This document shows, piece by piece, positions 45,126-54,481 of a DNA stretch of 64,000 nt. The first letter of the stretch is position 1, and every line of letters starts with the position of its first letter. The notes below the pieces were generated by a model. It was not told where the DNA came from. It did not search any database and saw only the letters and a program-made list of their open reading frames with translations. This stretch comes from Planctomycetota bacterium (GTDB lineage: Bacteria > Planctomycetota > UBA1135). Made by a program: the position numbers and the translations under genes. The stretch is taken from assembly GCA_027623295.1 (NCBI GenBank), contig JAQBXR010000010.1, positions 42,385 to 106,384 on the forward strand, written 5' to 3'.

Positions 45126-48100
45126 AACTTCCTCCCCAACTAGAGTCCTCCGTCTTATTGGCCTCAGCAGGTACCGGAAAGACCTTTCAACTTTCCAACC
45201 GCTACCTCGGCTTAGTTTTACATGGTGCGCCGGTTGAAGAAATCTTGGCATCGACCTTTACCCGCAAAGCTGCAGGTGAAATTCTAGACTCCATTCTCGG
45301 ACGACTTGCAAAAGCATGCGCGGACAGTGCAAGCCGCAAGGAGCTAGCTGGTTTCTTAGGCGTGGAGGATGAGTGGTCTCAAGCCGAAGCGGTGGCCCTT
45401 TTACGCACTCTCCTGCGACGCTTGCCGCAACTTCAAGTGGGTACCTTAGACAGTTGGTTCCAGAAACAAGTCGGTGCAGCAGCATTAGATTTGGGTTTGC
45501 CTTTCGGTTGGCGCTTGGCCGACTTTATGGATCTGAAAGACTTGCATCAGCGAGCCGTGGAACAGTCCCTGGCGGACTTGCCTCCACGCCAAACCAGCGA
45601 GCTCCTTGCCTCTCTTCAATCTGGACACCCCGGACGCAGTGTCTTGCACAAAACGGAAGAAGAGTTGGATTTAGCCGCGAAGTGTTGGGAAGCCTGTGCA
45701 TACGACCCAGCCGCATGGGAGTTGCTTTCCGGCGTGCGACCCCCCACCGAGGAGGCGATGCAGCAAGTGTGCGCAATCTTGCGTGAGTATCCAGTACCGA
45801 CCACGGCGAATGGAGGCCCCCATAAAAACTGGACCAAGGCCATGGCACGGTCCATCGAACTGGCGGAAGCTGGTGATTGGAAAGCCCTCATGGTTGGAGG
45901 GTTTATGGAAAAGCTTGCGGCGGGTGAAGAAAAGTACGATCGCAAGGAAATAGAAACCACAATGCTGCGCCCGGTACTCGAGGTCGCTGCGCGGGCAATT
46001 TTATATGACTTTCATTTAGGGACTTGCGCCATGCGTGACCTTACCGCGCGGTATGCAGAAAATCGAACGGCCTTGCAAGAGCAGTCATGCCTATTGAGCT
46101 TCGATGACTTCCCGAAACGGCTCGCGCAGTGCGCACCGGAAGACCGTACTCGCTTCATGCAACGACTGGGAGTTCCTGCCAAGCATTTGTTGTTGGACGA
46201 GTTCCAAGACACCAGTGTTGGACAGTGGCAAGCTTTAGAGCAACCAGCAAGAGAAGCGGTTCAGTCGGAGCAGAAAGATGGCAGCGGAAGTTTGTTTGTG
46301 GTGGGCGATGACAAGCAAAGCATTTACGGTTTCCGCGAAGGTGAGCCAAGGCTTTTGCACGGCCTGAGCAAGTGGTACGACATTGCCTCTGCTGAAATGG
46401 CGGTCAATTATCGTTCCACGCAAACGGTTTTAGATGCGGTCAACCAAACCTTCCTTGGTTTAGCGGACAACTATGATTGTGGGGAGTCCACAGTACTTTC
46501 CCTTGGCCTTGAAGCTTGGAGGGAATATCCGAAGCACCTTGCGCATTCGGCGAAGGAGGGAGTCGTACGGGTCATTGAAGCCAACGGCAAAAATCCTGAC
46601 AACAATACAGACACCGAGGCCACAATCCTTAGGCGCACGGAGGATCTCTATCGGAAGAATCCTGAGCACCGAATTGGTGTGCTAGTCCATAACAATAAAT
46701 CGGTGGCACGTTTGTTGGCGCAGTTCACCGCACTTTCCATTCCGGCGTGCGCTGCCGGAGGAAACCCATTGGTCGATGCGCACGCGGTCGATGTCGCGCT
46801 CTCCATGTTCCAACTCGCGGATCATCCCGAGGACACGGAGGCATGGTTCCATATTGCAACCTCTCCACTGGCAGAGTTCTGGAAGGTCGCCTTCACCCCG
46901 GGCAAGTCCGTCCGCATCGATGCGATGAAGTTGTCGCGTCGTCTACGCAAGCGCTTGCTGCAAGATGGCTACGGAGATCTTTTGCATAAGATGCATCAGC
47001 ACTTCTGCGAAACCAAGGCCTTTGATCCCTGGAACCTGCAACGCTTTGGCCAGCTCGTTGAACTTGGCCGCAGCTGGGATGCGCGCAGTGATCTACGCCC
47101 ATCCCGATTTCGCGACATGGTGCAAGAGCAACGCGTTGCTTCGAAGGCTACTGGCCAAGTGGAAGTCATGACCGTTCATCAGTCCAAAGGTTTGGATTTT
47201 GATGCGGTTGTGGTTTGGGTTAAAGATAAACGAGGGCGTCGCGATGCTTTCTTTGCAGGTCGTCCGGATCCACGGAAACCAGCTACCGGCGTTGGGCGAA
47301 ATCCAACCGAAACTACCTTGCTACTTGCAGAGCATCTTAAAGAAACTGATTTCTTAGAGGCTTACTACACCCAAGAAGCGAGTGCTCTCCACGAAATGCT
47401 CTGCGTTTTGTATGTGAGCATGACCCGCGCGAAGTCTCACATGGAACTCATCCTTCCAAAGCCGGCGGCCAAGCCAAAATACCAACGGGATTGGATCCGC
47501 GCTGCCGATATTGTGCGCCGCATGTTGGTCACCACCAGCTCCCCGGCCGAAGTTCCAGAAGCGGAAAACTTTGACCCTTGGAGGATCGTGTGGCAAACGC
47601 ATGATTTTGAACCGAGCCTTGCCCCCCGGCAAACTGATCCTTTACCTGGCGCAGAAAAAAATGCGGGTGCGCAAAACCTTGAAGCTATTCAAGGTCCGCT
47701 TTTCGCCAAGAGCCGCAACACACGCTCTCTTCCGCGATGGACTCCCTCCTCTGCAGCCAAGCAAGGCGGGGTGATTGCTGCAGCATCGCTCTTTGCCGAT
47801 GCCTCTGGTTTTGCCAGGCGTCGCGGCACCGCCATCCATCGCTTGTTCGAAGATGTGATTTGGCTCGAGGATTATGCATTGGATACGGCCGCGCGAAAGA
47901 TGTCCCTGCTGCAGCTCGACCCTGCGCCATCTGCCGAGGAACTGGAACCATGGCTGAAGGACTTCGATGCTTCTGTCACGAAGAAGGGCGTTGTCGAAGC
48001 CTTATCCAAACCGAACAACCTCCCCACCGATGTCGAGCTAGAAGTTTTGCGCGAACGCCCCTTCGCAGTGAAAACCATTGACTCCCATGGTGCGGTGGTC

Positions 48101-48331
48101 ATCTTGCAGGGCATCTACGACCGCGTCATCCTCCATCGCCGCAACGGCAAAGTCATCTCCGCCGATGTCATCGATTTCAAAACCGGTGCAGCTCCACCAG
48201 ATGGCGTTATCCCGGAAACCTACCAGCTGCAACTCGATGCCTATCGCCGCGCCTTATGCGTGCAGCACAACATAGAAGCGACCGATGTGAGCTGTAAGTT
48301 GTTGTTTGTAGATTCCGGCGATTTGATTTAG
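45122..48331 (+). CDS. addA: AddA-like UvrD-family helicase-nuclease
   Basis: A 1069-residue SF1A helicase with C-terminal nuclease. Helicase motifs: Walker A ASAGTGKTFQL, motif Ia STFTRKAAGEI, motif II LLLDEFQDTSVGQW, motif III VVGDDKQSIYGFREG, motif V MTVHQSKGLDFDAV, motif VI LYVSMTRAKSH. Nuclease motif: GTAIHRLFED and ADVIDFKTGAAP. With the AddB-like gene upstream it forms a dimeric recombination nuclease equivalent to RecBCD. Start codon ATG at 45122 overlaps the AddB stop. Confidence 0.93.
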   Translation: MKLPPQLESSVLLASAGTGKTFQLSNRYLGLVLHGAPVEEILASTFTRKAAGEILDSILGRLAKACADSASRKELAGFLGVEDEWSQAEAVALLRTLLRRLPQLQVGTLDSWFQKQVGAAALDLGLPFGWRLADFMDLKDLHQRAVEQSLADLPPRQTSELLASLQSGHPGRSVLHKTEEELDLAAKCWEACAYDPAAWELLSGVRPPTEEAMQQVCAILREYPVPTTANGGPHKNWTKAMARSIELAEAGDWKALMVGGFMEKLAAGEEKYDRKEIETTMLRPVLEVAARAILYDFHLGTCAMRDLTARYAENRTALQEQSCLLSFDDFPKRLAQCAPEDRTRFMQRLGVPAKHLLLDEFQDTSVGQWQALEQPAREAVQSEQKDGSGSLFVVGDDKQSIYGFREGEPRLLHGLSKWYDIASAEMAVNYRSTQTVLDAVNQTFLGLADNYDCGESTVLSLGLEAWREYPKHLAHSAKEGVVRVIEANGKNPDNNTDTEATILRRTEDLYRKNPEHRIGVLVHNNKSVARLLAQFTALSIPACAAGGNPLVDAHAVDVALSMFQLADHPEDTEAWFHIATSPLAEFWKVAFTPGKSVRIDAMKLSRRLRKRLLQDGYGDLLHKMHQHFCETKAFDPWNLQRFGQLVELGRSWDARSDLRPSRFRDMVQEQRVASKATGQVEVMTVHQSKGLDFDAVVVWVKDKRGRRDAFFAGRPDPRKPATGVGRNPTETTLLLAEHLKETDFLEAYYTQEASALHEMLCVLYVSMTRAKSHMELILPKPAAKPKYQRDWIRAADIVRRMLVTTSSPAEVPEAENFDPWRIVWQTHDFEPSLAPRQTDPLPGAEKNAGAQNLEAIQGPLFAKSRNTRSLPRWTPSSAAKQGGVIAAASLFADASGFARRRGTAIHRLFEDVIWLEDYALDTAARKMSLLQLDPAPSAEELEPWLKDFDASVTKKGVVEALSKPNNLPTDVELEVLRERPFAVKTIDSHGAVVILQGIYDRVILHRRNGKVISADVIDFKTGAAPPDGVIPETYQLQLDAYRRALCVQHNIEATDVSCKLLFVDSGDLI

Positions 48332-48386
48332 GTTTCTACCGAACGTTGCGGGCGCGCTTCAAAACTGCCACCGCAATTTGGACAAA

Positions 48387-49451
48387 CTAATCCTCGCGCG
48401 AAGACGCTTCCTGGATACTCGGCCACAACGGCGCTTCTAACTCCATCGGCGCGCCAGTAAACGGATGCTCGAAAGCCAATTTCCAGGAGTGCAGAGCTTG
48501 GTGGTCCAAATCCAACAAAGCGCGGTCCTCTTCGGTTAACTGCTTTTGGATATTGCGCAGGAACATGGCGTCTCCGCCTAGGTACAACTTGTCGCCAACA
48601 ATCGGATAGCCGATCGCAGCCAAGTGCACGCGGAGTTGATGCTGGCGCCCAGTCTGTGGATACAACTCCACCAAAGTGCGTTTTCCCAAACGCTTGCGCA
48701 CCTTCCAATTGGTGACCGACTTCCAGCCTTCGCCATCTTTTCGTACACCAATGCGCAGGCGGACTTCCGAATCAAAGTCTTTACCCAGCGGCAGGTCGAT
48801 GACGCCCTCGTCTTCTTCCATAACACCTTCGACCAATGCGAGGTAAGCCTTCTGCACCGTGCGCGCTTCAAACTGGCGCCCCATACGCGTGCGGCTTAAC
48901 TGATCTTTCGCTGCAATCACCAAGCCCGTGGTTTCGCGATCCAAACGATGACACAAGGTTGGCATGTCCTGCGTCTTTCCATACAACGCAGTGTGGCGTA
49001 AATGGATTAACTGGATCACCGAATCTAAAAGATGACCATGCGAAGGATGTATGTTCAAGCCCGGCGCTTTGTTCACCGCGATCAATTGGTCATCTTCATA
49101 CACCACAACCAAATCTGTCGGATCAGTGCCATCGACCGGTTCCTCATGATCTTCGTGGCCGGGAGCATCTAAACGCACGACGACTTCTTGTCCGGTGCGC
49201 AACTTTAGGCCGCAACGAACGCGACCGACTTCGGCTTGCTGCGGATCTTTATGCGGCAACACCGTGACGGCATCTTCTTCAATCATGCGCTTGATGCCAG
49301 TGCGCGACCGCCAATCTAAACGTCCGAATAAAAAACCATCTAGACGTTCGCCACTTTCCAGGCTTCCAATTTCAAAACGCCACTCCTGATAAGGCAAACT
49401 CAAGTCGCGTTGACCGCGACGGCGCTTTCGTTCGGGAAGTGGACGTGCCAT
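48387..49451 (-). CDS. RluA/RluD family 23S rRNA pseudouridine synthase
   Basis: A 354-residue enzyme isomerising uridines in rRNA or tRNA. An S4-like N-terminal region (ERLDGFLFGRLDWRSRTGIKRMI) is followed by the catalytic motif CHRLDRETTGLVIAAK with the active-site Asp, then VELYPQTGRQHQLRVHLAAIGYPIVGD. The target uridine cannot be told from sequence. The ATG at 49451 follows the terminator of rpsU; an in-frame TTG six bases upstream is unlikely. Confidence 0.92.
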   Translation of the reverse strand: MARPLPERKRRRGQRDLSLPYQEWRFEIGSLESGERLDGFLFGRLDWRSRTGIKRMIEEDAVTVLPHKDPQQAEVGRVRCGLKLRTGQEVVVRLDAPGHEDHEEPVDGTDPTDLVVVYEDDQLIAVNKAPGLNIHPSHGHLLDSVIQLIHLRHTALYGKTQDMPTLCHRLDRETTGLVIAAKDQLSRTRMGRQFEARTVQKAYLALVEGVMEEDEGVIDLPLGKDFDSEVRLRIGVRKDGEGWKSVTNWKVRKRLGKRTLVELYPQTGRQHQLRVHLAAIGYPIVGDKLYLGGDAMFLRNIQKQLTEEDRALLDLDHQALHSWKLAFEHPFTGAPMELEAPLWPSIQEASSRED

Positions 49452-49495
49452 GTGCAAAAAAGAAAAGCCTCAGCGCACGCGGCACTGAGGCTTTT
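49451..49495 (-). terminator. Intrinsic terminator of rpsU
   Basis: AAAAGCCTCAG (49463-49473) and CTGAGGCTTTT (49485-49495) form a perfect 11-bp stem. On the minus strand the stem is followed by CTTTTTTGC. It begins 17 bp after the rpsU stop and just before the pseudouridine synthase start. Confidence 0.88.
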
Positions 49496-49512
49496 AGAAT
49501 ACCGCTTAAGCT

Positions 49513-49719
49513 CTAGAAGCGAGCGTTGCGGCGGATACGCTCCGCGCGTCTAATGGTCTGCACGCGCTCTTTCTTCTCGAGACGGCGTGCGGTGGTCGGC
49601 TTCGTGAAAAAGGACCGCTCCTTCATGGAGGTGAATAGACCAGACTGATTACACTGGCGCTTAAAGCGACGCAGTGCGGCTTCTAGGGACTCGTTTGGAC
49701 GAATTTGGACCTTGATCAT
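49513..49719 (-). CDS. rpsU: 30S ribosomal protein S21
   Basis: A 68-residue basic protein of the small ribosomal subunit: IKVQIRPNESLEAALRRFKRQCNQSGLFTSMKERSFFTKPTTARRLEKK. ATG at 49719 gives the normal S21 length; a longer in-frame reading upstream is non-homologous. It is divergent from recD2 across 93 bp that hold two hairpins, and it is closed by its own terminator, so it is probably monocistronic. Confidence 0.95.
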   Translation of the reverse strand: MIKVQIRPNESLEAALRRFKRQCNQSGLFTSMKERSFFTKPTTARRLEKKERVQTIRRAERIRRNARF

Positions 49720-49743
49720 CGAGAAAAACTTCTTTGGTTTCTT

Positions 49744-49781
49744 ACCGGGCACCCGGTTACGGGCCGAATAGTCTATCGGCC
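49744..49781. repeat. Two adjacent inverted repeats in the rpsU leader
   Basis: ACCGGGCACCCGGT (49744-49757) is a perfect palindrome with a CA centre. GGCCGAATAGTCTATCGGCC (49762-49781) pairs with one bulged base. Both lie 25-62 bp before the rpsU start and in the recD2 upstream region. They might form an RNA structure for S21 autoregulation or a divergent operator. Confidence 0.5.
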
Positions 49782-49812
49782 TCCCTGGATTCCGTCCACA
49801 TCTCCTCGACCC

Positions 49813-52002
49813 TTGTCTTCCAGATTTAAAAAATCCCCGAATGCCTCCGATTCTCACGAATCGGTTGAGGGTCAGGTTGTTGCCATTATCTTCCAAAGTG
49901 AAGATAGTGGGTTTGCCGTAATCAGCCTTTTGTTGCAGGACGATAAAGCCACCACGGCGGCGGGCAAACTCGGCCAAGTGCATGAAGGTGAGTTCCTAAA
50001 GCTCCATGGCAAATGGACGGAACACCCTAAGTTTGGCCGTCAGTTTCAGGCCCAGTGGTCGGAACATACTAGTCCCACAACACTTACGGGGCTGGAAAAG
50101 TACCTTGGCAGCGGCGCTTTCCCTGGAGTCGGGGCAGATATGGCCAAGCGATTGGTGGCCCATTTTGGCGAGCACACTTTGGCGAACCTGGAGGGCAGCT
50201 CTGAAAACCTGCGTTTGGTACCTGGGATTGGTCCGAAACGTGCCGAGGCGCTGGCCGCTGGATTCCGTGAGGGGCGTGATCGCCACCGCGTTTTGTCAGA
50301 GCTGCGTGGTTATGGATTGTCATCTAGCCATGCAAGCGCCTTGTATGAACGTTGGGGTGCCGCCGCCGTGGAGAAGGTTAGGCAGGACCCTTATGCCCTG
50401 GTCGGGGACCTGCGCGGGGTCGGTTTCCAGACCGCCGACCGGATTGCGATCACAGTGGGCATCCCTCGGGACAGTCCGGTGCGCGCGCGCGGGGTGCTGG
50501 TGCACCTCCTGCGCGAAGCCAGCCGGGAAGGTCATGTATGCCTGCCTGAAATGATGGTGCTGGAGAAGTTGGATGAACTGGAGTTGAGCCAGGCTTCGAT
50601 TATGGAAGGAGTCCAACGCGCGGTGAACAGCGGCCGCGTAGTTTTGGTGAAGCTCGACCCCGCTGGTATCAAGCCCGACGACCAGGCTTTTTATCTCACC
50701 GAGCTACAAGAAGCCGAAGCTGGCTTGGTCGATGAGATTCTTCGCCTGCAGGAACCAAAGGCGGAGCCCTTAGCCACCCCAGACCAGGTCATGCGCGCGA
50801 TTGAGCAAACCGAGTATCGCCCCGACGAAAGTCAGCGCCTAGCTTTAGAGATGGCGTTGACTTCTAGTTTTTCGGTGATCACCGGTGGCCCGGGTACTGG
50901 AAAAACCACCACGCTGCGTTTGTTGCTGGAGATTTTGGATCGAGCCGGTTCCCTGAAGGTGAAGTTAACTTCCCCTACTGGTCGCGCGGCAAAACGATTA
51001 CATGAAGCCACCGGTCGCGAAGCCAGCACCATTCACCGACTGCTTAGTTTTGATCCAGCAAGCGGCGGCTTCCGTCACGATGCGGAAGAGCCGTTGGATT
51101 TGGATTATTTGATTGTGGATGAGGTTTCCATGTTGGACTTACCCCTTGCGCATGCACTCATGGAAGCGGTTCCAGATGGCGCGCGGGTTTTGTTGGTGGG
51201 CGATGCCGACCAGTTGCCATCGGTAGGGCCGGGTGCGGTGTTGCGTGACTTGGTGGAGATTCCAACCATTGCCACCACTCGTTTGCAACGCATTCACCGT
51301 CAAGGGGAAGACTCTGGAATCACCGAAGCTGCGCATGCGATTTTGCATGGCGAAATGCCTGTGTCTTCTAGCCGCAGCGATGGGCGCGGCGATTTCTTCG
51401 TGAGTTATCGCGAAGACCCGGTGGAGGCTGCTGATTTGGTGGAGCACATCATCGCGGATCGCATGCCGGATAAATATGGCATTAATCCTTTGGAGGATTT
51501 GCTGGTGCTCTCTCCGATGTACCGCGGTCCGCTTGGGGTCGATGAATTGAATCAGCGTTTAAGCGCACGCCTCAACCCAGATGGCACGGGCTTTGAATGG
51601 GCCAAAGATTTACGCGTGGGCGATCGCATTATGGTAGTGCGCAATGATTATGAACGCGAGACCTTTAACGGGGACACTGGTGTAGTCACTTCCATCACGC
51701 GCAATGAGTTACTCGCGGAAATCGATGGTTGGGTGCAGTCTTATGGACCGGGTGACATCGATGATCTAATTCCGGCTTACTGCGTGACGGTGCACCGTTC
51801 TCAAGGTTCCGAATCGCAGGCGGTGTTGATCGTCCTCGGCAACACCCACTACCCGATGTTACGCCGCAACTTACTTTACACCGCCGTCACCCGCGGCAAA
51901 GAGTTGGTGGTTTTGGTCACTAGTCAATCGGCATTGCGTCGTGCGGTGCAAAATGATCAAGAGAGTTTGCGCTTCGGCGGACTCCGCGCTCGTCTGGCTT
52001 AA
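49813..52002 (+). CDS. recD2: RecD2-type DNA helicase
   Basis: A 729-residue SF1B 5'-3' helicase of the RecD2 (RecD-like without RecBC) group. An N-terminal OB-like domain (VEGQVVAIIFQSEDSGFAVI) and tandem helix-hairpin-helix region (GVGADMAKRLVAHFG, VPGIGPKRAEALA) are followed by Walker A TGGPGTGKTTTLRLL, motif II LIVDEVSMLD, LVGDADQLPSVGPG, and the final TVHRSQGSE and YTAVTRGKELV. No ATG lies before the conserved start; the TTG at 49813 is my choice, though a TTG at 49705 is open too. The stop shares TTAA with the convergent cupin gene. Confidence 0.92.
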   Translation: MSSRFKKSPNASDSHESVEGQVVAIIFQSEDSGFAVISLLLQDDKATTAAGKLGQVHEGEFLKLHGKWTEHPKFGRQFQAQWSEHTSPTTLTGLEKYLGSGAFPGVGADMAKRLVAHFGEHTLANLEGSSENLRLVPGIGPKRAEALAAGFREGRDRHRVLSELRGYGLSSSHASALYERWGAAAVEKVRQDPYALVGDLRGVGFQTADRIAITVGIPRDSPVRARGVLVHLLREASREGHVCLPEMMVLEKLDELELSQASIMEGVQRAVNSGRVVLVKLDPAGIKPDDQAFYLTELQEAEAGLVDEILRLQEPKAEPLATPDQVMRAIEQTEYRPDESQRLALEMALTSSFSVITGGPGTGKTTTLRLLLEILDRAGSLKVKLTSPTGRAAKRLHEATGREASTIHRLLSFDPASGGFRHDAEEPLDLDYLIVDEVSMLDLPLAHALMEAVPDGARVLLVGDADQLPSVGPGAVLRDLVEIPTIATTRLQRIHRQGEDSGITEAAHAILHGEMPVSSSRSDGRGDFFVSYREDPVEAADLVEHIIADRMPDKYGINPLEDLLVLSPMYRGPLGVDELNQRLSARLNPDGTGFEWAKDLRVGDRIMVVRNDYERETFNGDTGVVTSITRNELLAEIDGWVQSYGPGDIDDLIPAYCVTVHRSQGSESQAVLIVLGNTHYPMLRRNLLYTAVTRGKELVVLVTSQSALRRAVQNDQESLRFGGLRARLA

Positions 52003-52463
52003 GTTTTTACAAACTCAAAGGCGCCATTCGGCAAAAGGTACAGGATGAGCATTTGCCCGCCACTCACCGTTGGGATATGCACCGATCCCTTGCCGTAAAC
52101 CACCCAGCCTTCTGGGTTGCCATCGAACGTTGGGTCGCCTTCTAGAGCGAAGCACAAATCAATTTCACCTTCCGGATGACGGTGCTTCGGGCCAGCGCCA
52201 TTCATGAGAACGGCATCGGAACTGAAGTTTAGAGTCTCTTCGCTTTGCTTAAACACGCGGGAGTAACGCAGAGGGTCTTCGCCGTTGTGCACCAGGCGGC
52301 CCTCGTTCATTTCCTCAATCATGTGTGCGCGCAAGGCTTGAATCGGCGCGCTATCCAGCGGAAACTCAGCGGCGAGGGCATTGCGCGCGGCATCGGGCTG
52401 GTCAAGATCAAGTTGTGCTGCAAAAGCGAGCAACGGGTGAAGGGAGGCGGGATCGAGTTTCAT
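51999..52463 (-). CDS. DUF4863 family cupin-like protein
   Basis: A 154-residue protein. The N-terminal 60 residues are helical. The C-terminal half is a cupin-like barrel: PKHRHPEGEIDLCFALEGDPTF, then VYGKGSVHIPTVSGGQMLILYLLPNGAFEF, with His-x-His-x(3)-Glu metal ligands. This pattern matches DUF4863, whose characterised member is a 4-hydroxylaminobenzoate lyase; the substrate here is not known. Ends overlap recD2 by 4 bp, convergent. Confidence 0.7.
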   Translation of the reverse strand: MKLDPASLHPLLAFAAQLDLDQPDAARNALAAEFPLDSAPIQALRAHMIEEMNEGRLVHNGEDPLRYSRVFKQSEETLNFSSDAVLMNGAGPKHRHPEGEIDLCFALEGDPTFDGNPEGWVVYGKGSVHIPTVSGGQMLILYLLPNGAFEFVKT

Positions 52464-52504
52464 GGGTTTACTTATTCGTTTTCGGCTAGGTCTTCTTCGG
52501 ACTC

Positions 52505-54454
52505 TTATTCAGGATCCTCATCTTCCGAGAGGGCGTAACCCAACTCACTTAAGGCGCCCATTTCTTTCGGGCTAAACGCACGCGGAGGTATGAATGGATA
52601 CAAATCCATTTTCATGCGCTCCCGAATGACAGCAAGCATTTGCTCCACCTGTGCGGGATTTTGCTGCAGAATGTTTTCATTTTGCTGCGGGTCGTCCACC
52701 ATGTGGAACAAGCGGATGGCCTCCAAATCATAAACCCCTGGCTCCGCCTCCAGCCGCTCCTCGTTGGGGAGTCGAGGGAGCGTATCGTCGTAGCGCATCG
52801 TTGCGTGTAACAACCATGGGCCGTCTTGCAAGGCCACTTGGTCAATCATGACGGTCAAGCGTGGACGCGCGGCAATGGCATCGGTGGTCAGAACGTTGCG
52901 CCCATCGAAGTACTCAGTATTTAAACCAGCAAGTTCGAGCAAGGTGAAACCGGCATCGATTAGTTCCGGTGCCTGTTGTAACTCCTGTGGTGCAACACCT
53001 GGGCCAGCCAGGATAAACGGAATGCGGTACTCCTCTTCAAACAGAGTTTCTCCGTGCTCCACATTGCGATGCTCGCCAAAACCTTCGGCGTGGTCGGAGG
53101 TAAATAGAATCAGGGTTGGACGACCGCTGGCTTCTACGCTGTCGATTAGGCGCCCAACTTGTTCGTCGAAGTAAGCCACCTCTTCCTTGTACAAACCATG
53201 CAAGTAAGCACCACGTGCTCCTCCATCGGCCACCACTTCGTCGCGCAAATCATCGCGCAAACTAACCCGCATGTGGAAGGCGTCGGTCACGCTGCGACCA
53301 TAGCCGTCGGGAGTCATGGCTTCCGTTGCCAGAGTGTCTGCATATTCACTCGGCGGAACATATGGCGAATGCGGGTCGAAGTACTGCGCTAAGAAAAAAA
53401 ATGGACGGTCATCTTTTTGCAAGCCTTCTAAGTAGCGCAAAGAAGCGTCGGTGGTGCGCTCGCCTTCTCGGTAGTGTACGCGGTAGTTACGACGCGCATC
53501 GGAGTCCAACAGCTTGTGCAGTGGGTAGCTCAAGAAGCGCGGGTTGGTCACGTTGCTGACAAAGCCAACCATGGAATGTGCGCGTGCCCAATCCATAAAT
53601 GCGACAAAAGAATCTTCGTAAGCAAGGCCATGCCAAGTTTCAAATCCTTCTTCGAATTCCTGATACCCGGAGCCCTCCTTAATCTGGAACAACAGCGGAT
53701 TGGTGACCACTGCAGCAGTGCGATATCCCGCCTCGAAGAAGCGGCTCGCAAGCGGATGGTTGCCGTTCTTCTTTAACAACCCACTGGCTGGCCAACGCGA
53801 ATAATTTCCACGCATGCCGATTTTTTCAATGTCAAAACCAGCAAGCAGGACTAAGTGGCTTGGCAAAGTTTGGTTAGCCGGCGCTTCTGCAAAAGGAGCC
53901 CATGCACCACGTGCGCGCAAGGCATCTAAGTTTGGGGTTGGGATTTCGGGATCCAAGATGGCATCGGCACGCAGAGTGTCGCAAACGATAAGTACGACAT
54001 CTGGGGAGCCATCGACCGGGGCTTGATCGGAAGTGGCGTTGGAAAGTTCCGGCGCTGGCAACAGCGGCACAATCTCCCAGTTAGCGCGCATGCCGAAGAA
54101 AATCGCGGCGGGCAGAAGGTGCAGCGCCAAGCCAAGCACCACCATCGGCTTCGCCTTCAAAGCGAAAGGGCGCATGATGGCAGCGCCCACCACCGCAAGC
54201 GCCAAGCCGCCAATGAACCACGATGCAAATGCAAATCCACCCGCCGCTCCGATCAGCAGGGCTCGCGACAAGGATTTCTTGCCCAGGAAGTGGACCAAAA
54301 TGCCAAGTAGCCAACCCGCGAACAATCCATTGAGGCTGGCGAGGAACAAACGCTCACGCAGCATAGGGTCCATCAAATCCCAACCCGCGCCAACCAGCAC
54401 TAAAAGGATGCTAGAAAGAGTCGCCCCGGCAACTGCGGCAAAAATGCACTTCAT
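52505..54454 (-). CDS. Membrane-anchored sulfatase-superfamily hydrolase
   Basis: A 649-residue protein with four or five hydrophobic helices in the first 125 residues and an extracytoplasmic alkaline-phosphatase-fold domain: VVLIVCDTLRAD, TPNLDALRARG, PSHLVLLAG, FDPHSPYVPP, FTSDHAEGFGEH. The sulfatase formylglycine motif CxPSR is replaced by TLPSH, so the nucleophile is probably Thr. That points to a phosphodiesterase, phosphotransferase or non-formylglycine hydrolase rather than a typical sulfatase. Possible targets are lipid or glycan head groups; the substrate is unknown. ATG at 54454. Confidence 0.85.
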   Translation of the reverse strand: MKCIFAAVAGATLSSILLVLVGAGWDLMDPMLRERLFLASLNGLFAGWLLGILVHFLGKKSLSRALLIGAAGGFAFASWFIGGLALAVVGAAIMRPFALKAKPMVVLGLALHLLPAAIFFGMRANWEIVPLLPAPELSNATSDQAPVDGSPDVVLIVCDTLRADAILDPEIPTPNLDALRARGAWAPFAEAPANQTLPSHLVLLAGFDIEKIGMRGNYSRWPASGLLKKNGNHPLASRFFEAGYRTAAVVTNPLLFQIKEGSGYQEFEEGFETWHGLAYEDSFVAFMDWARAHSMVGFVSNVTNPRFLSYPLHKLLDSDARRNYRVHYREGERTTDASLRYLEGLQKDDRPFFFLAQYFDPHSPYVPPSEYADTLATEAMTPDGYGRSVTDAFHMRVSLRDDLRDEVVADGGARGAYLHGLYKEEVAYFDEQVGRLIDSVEASGRPTLILFTSDHAEGFGEHRNVEHGETLFEEEYRIPFILAGPGVAPQELQQAPELIDAGFTLLELAGLNTEYFDGRNVLTTDAIAARPRLTVMIDQVALQDGPWLLHATMRYDDTLPRLPNEERLEAEPGVYDLEAIRLFHMVDDPQQNENILQQNPAQVEQMLAVIRERMKMDLYPFIPPRAFSPKEMGALSELGYALSEDEDPE

Positions 54455-54481
54455 GCGCGTAGTTTACCCGCGTCCCAGGCT

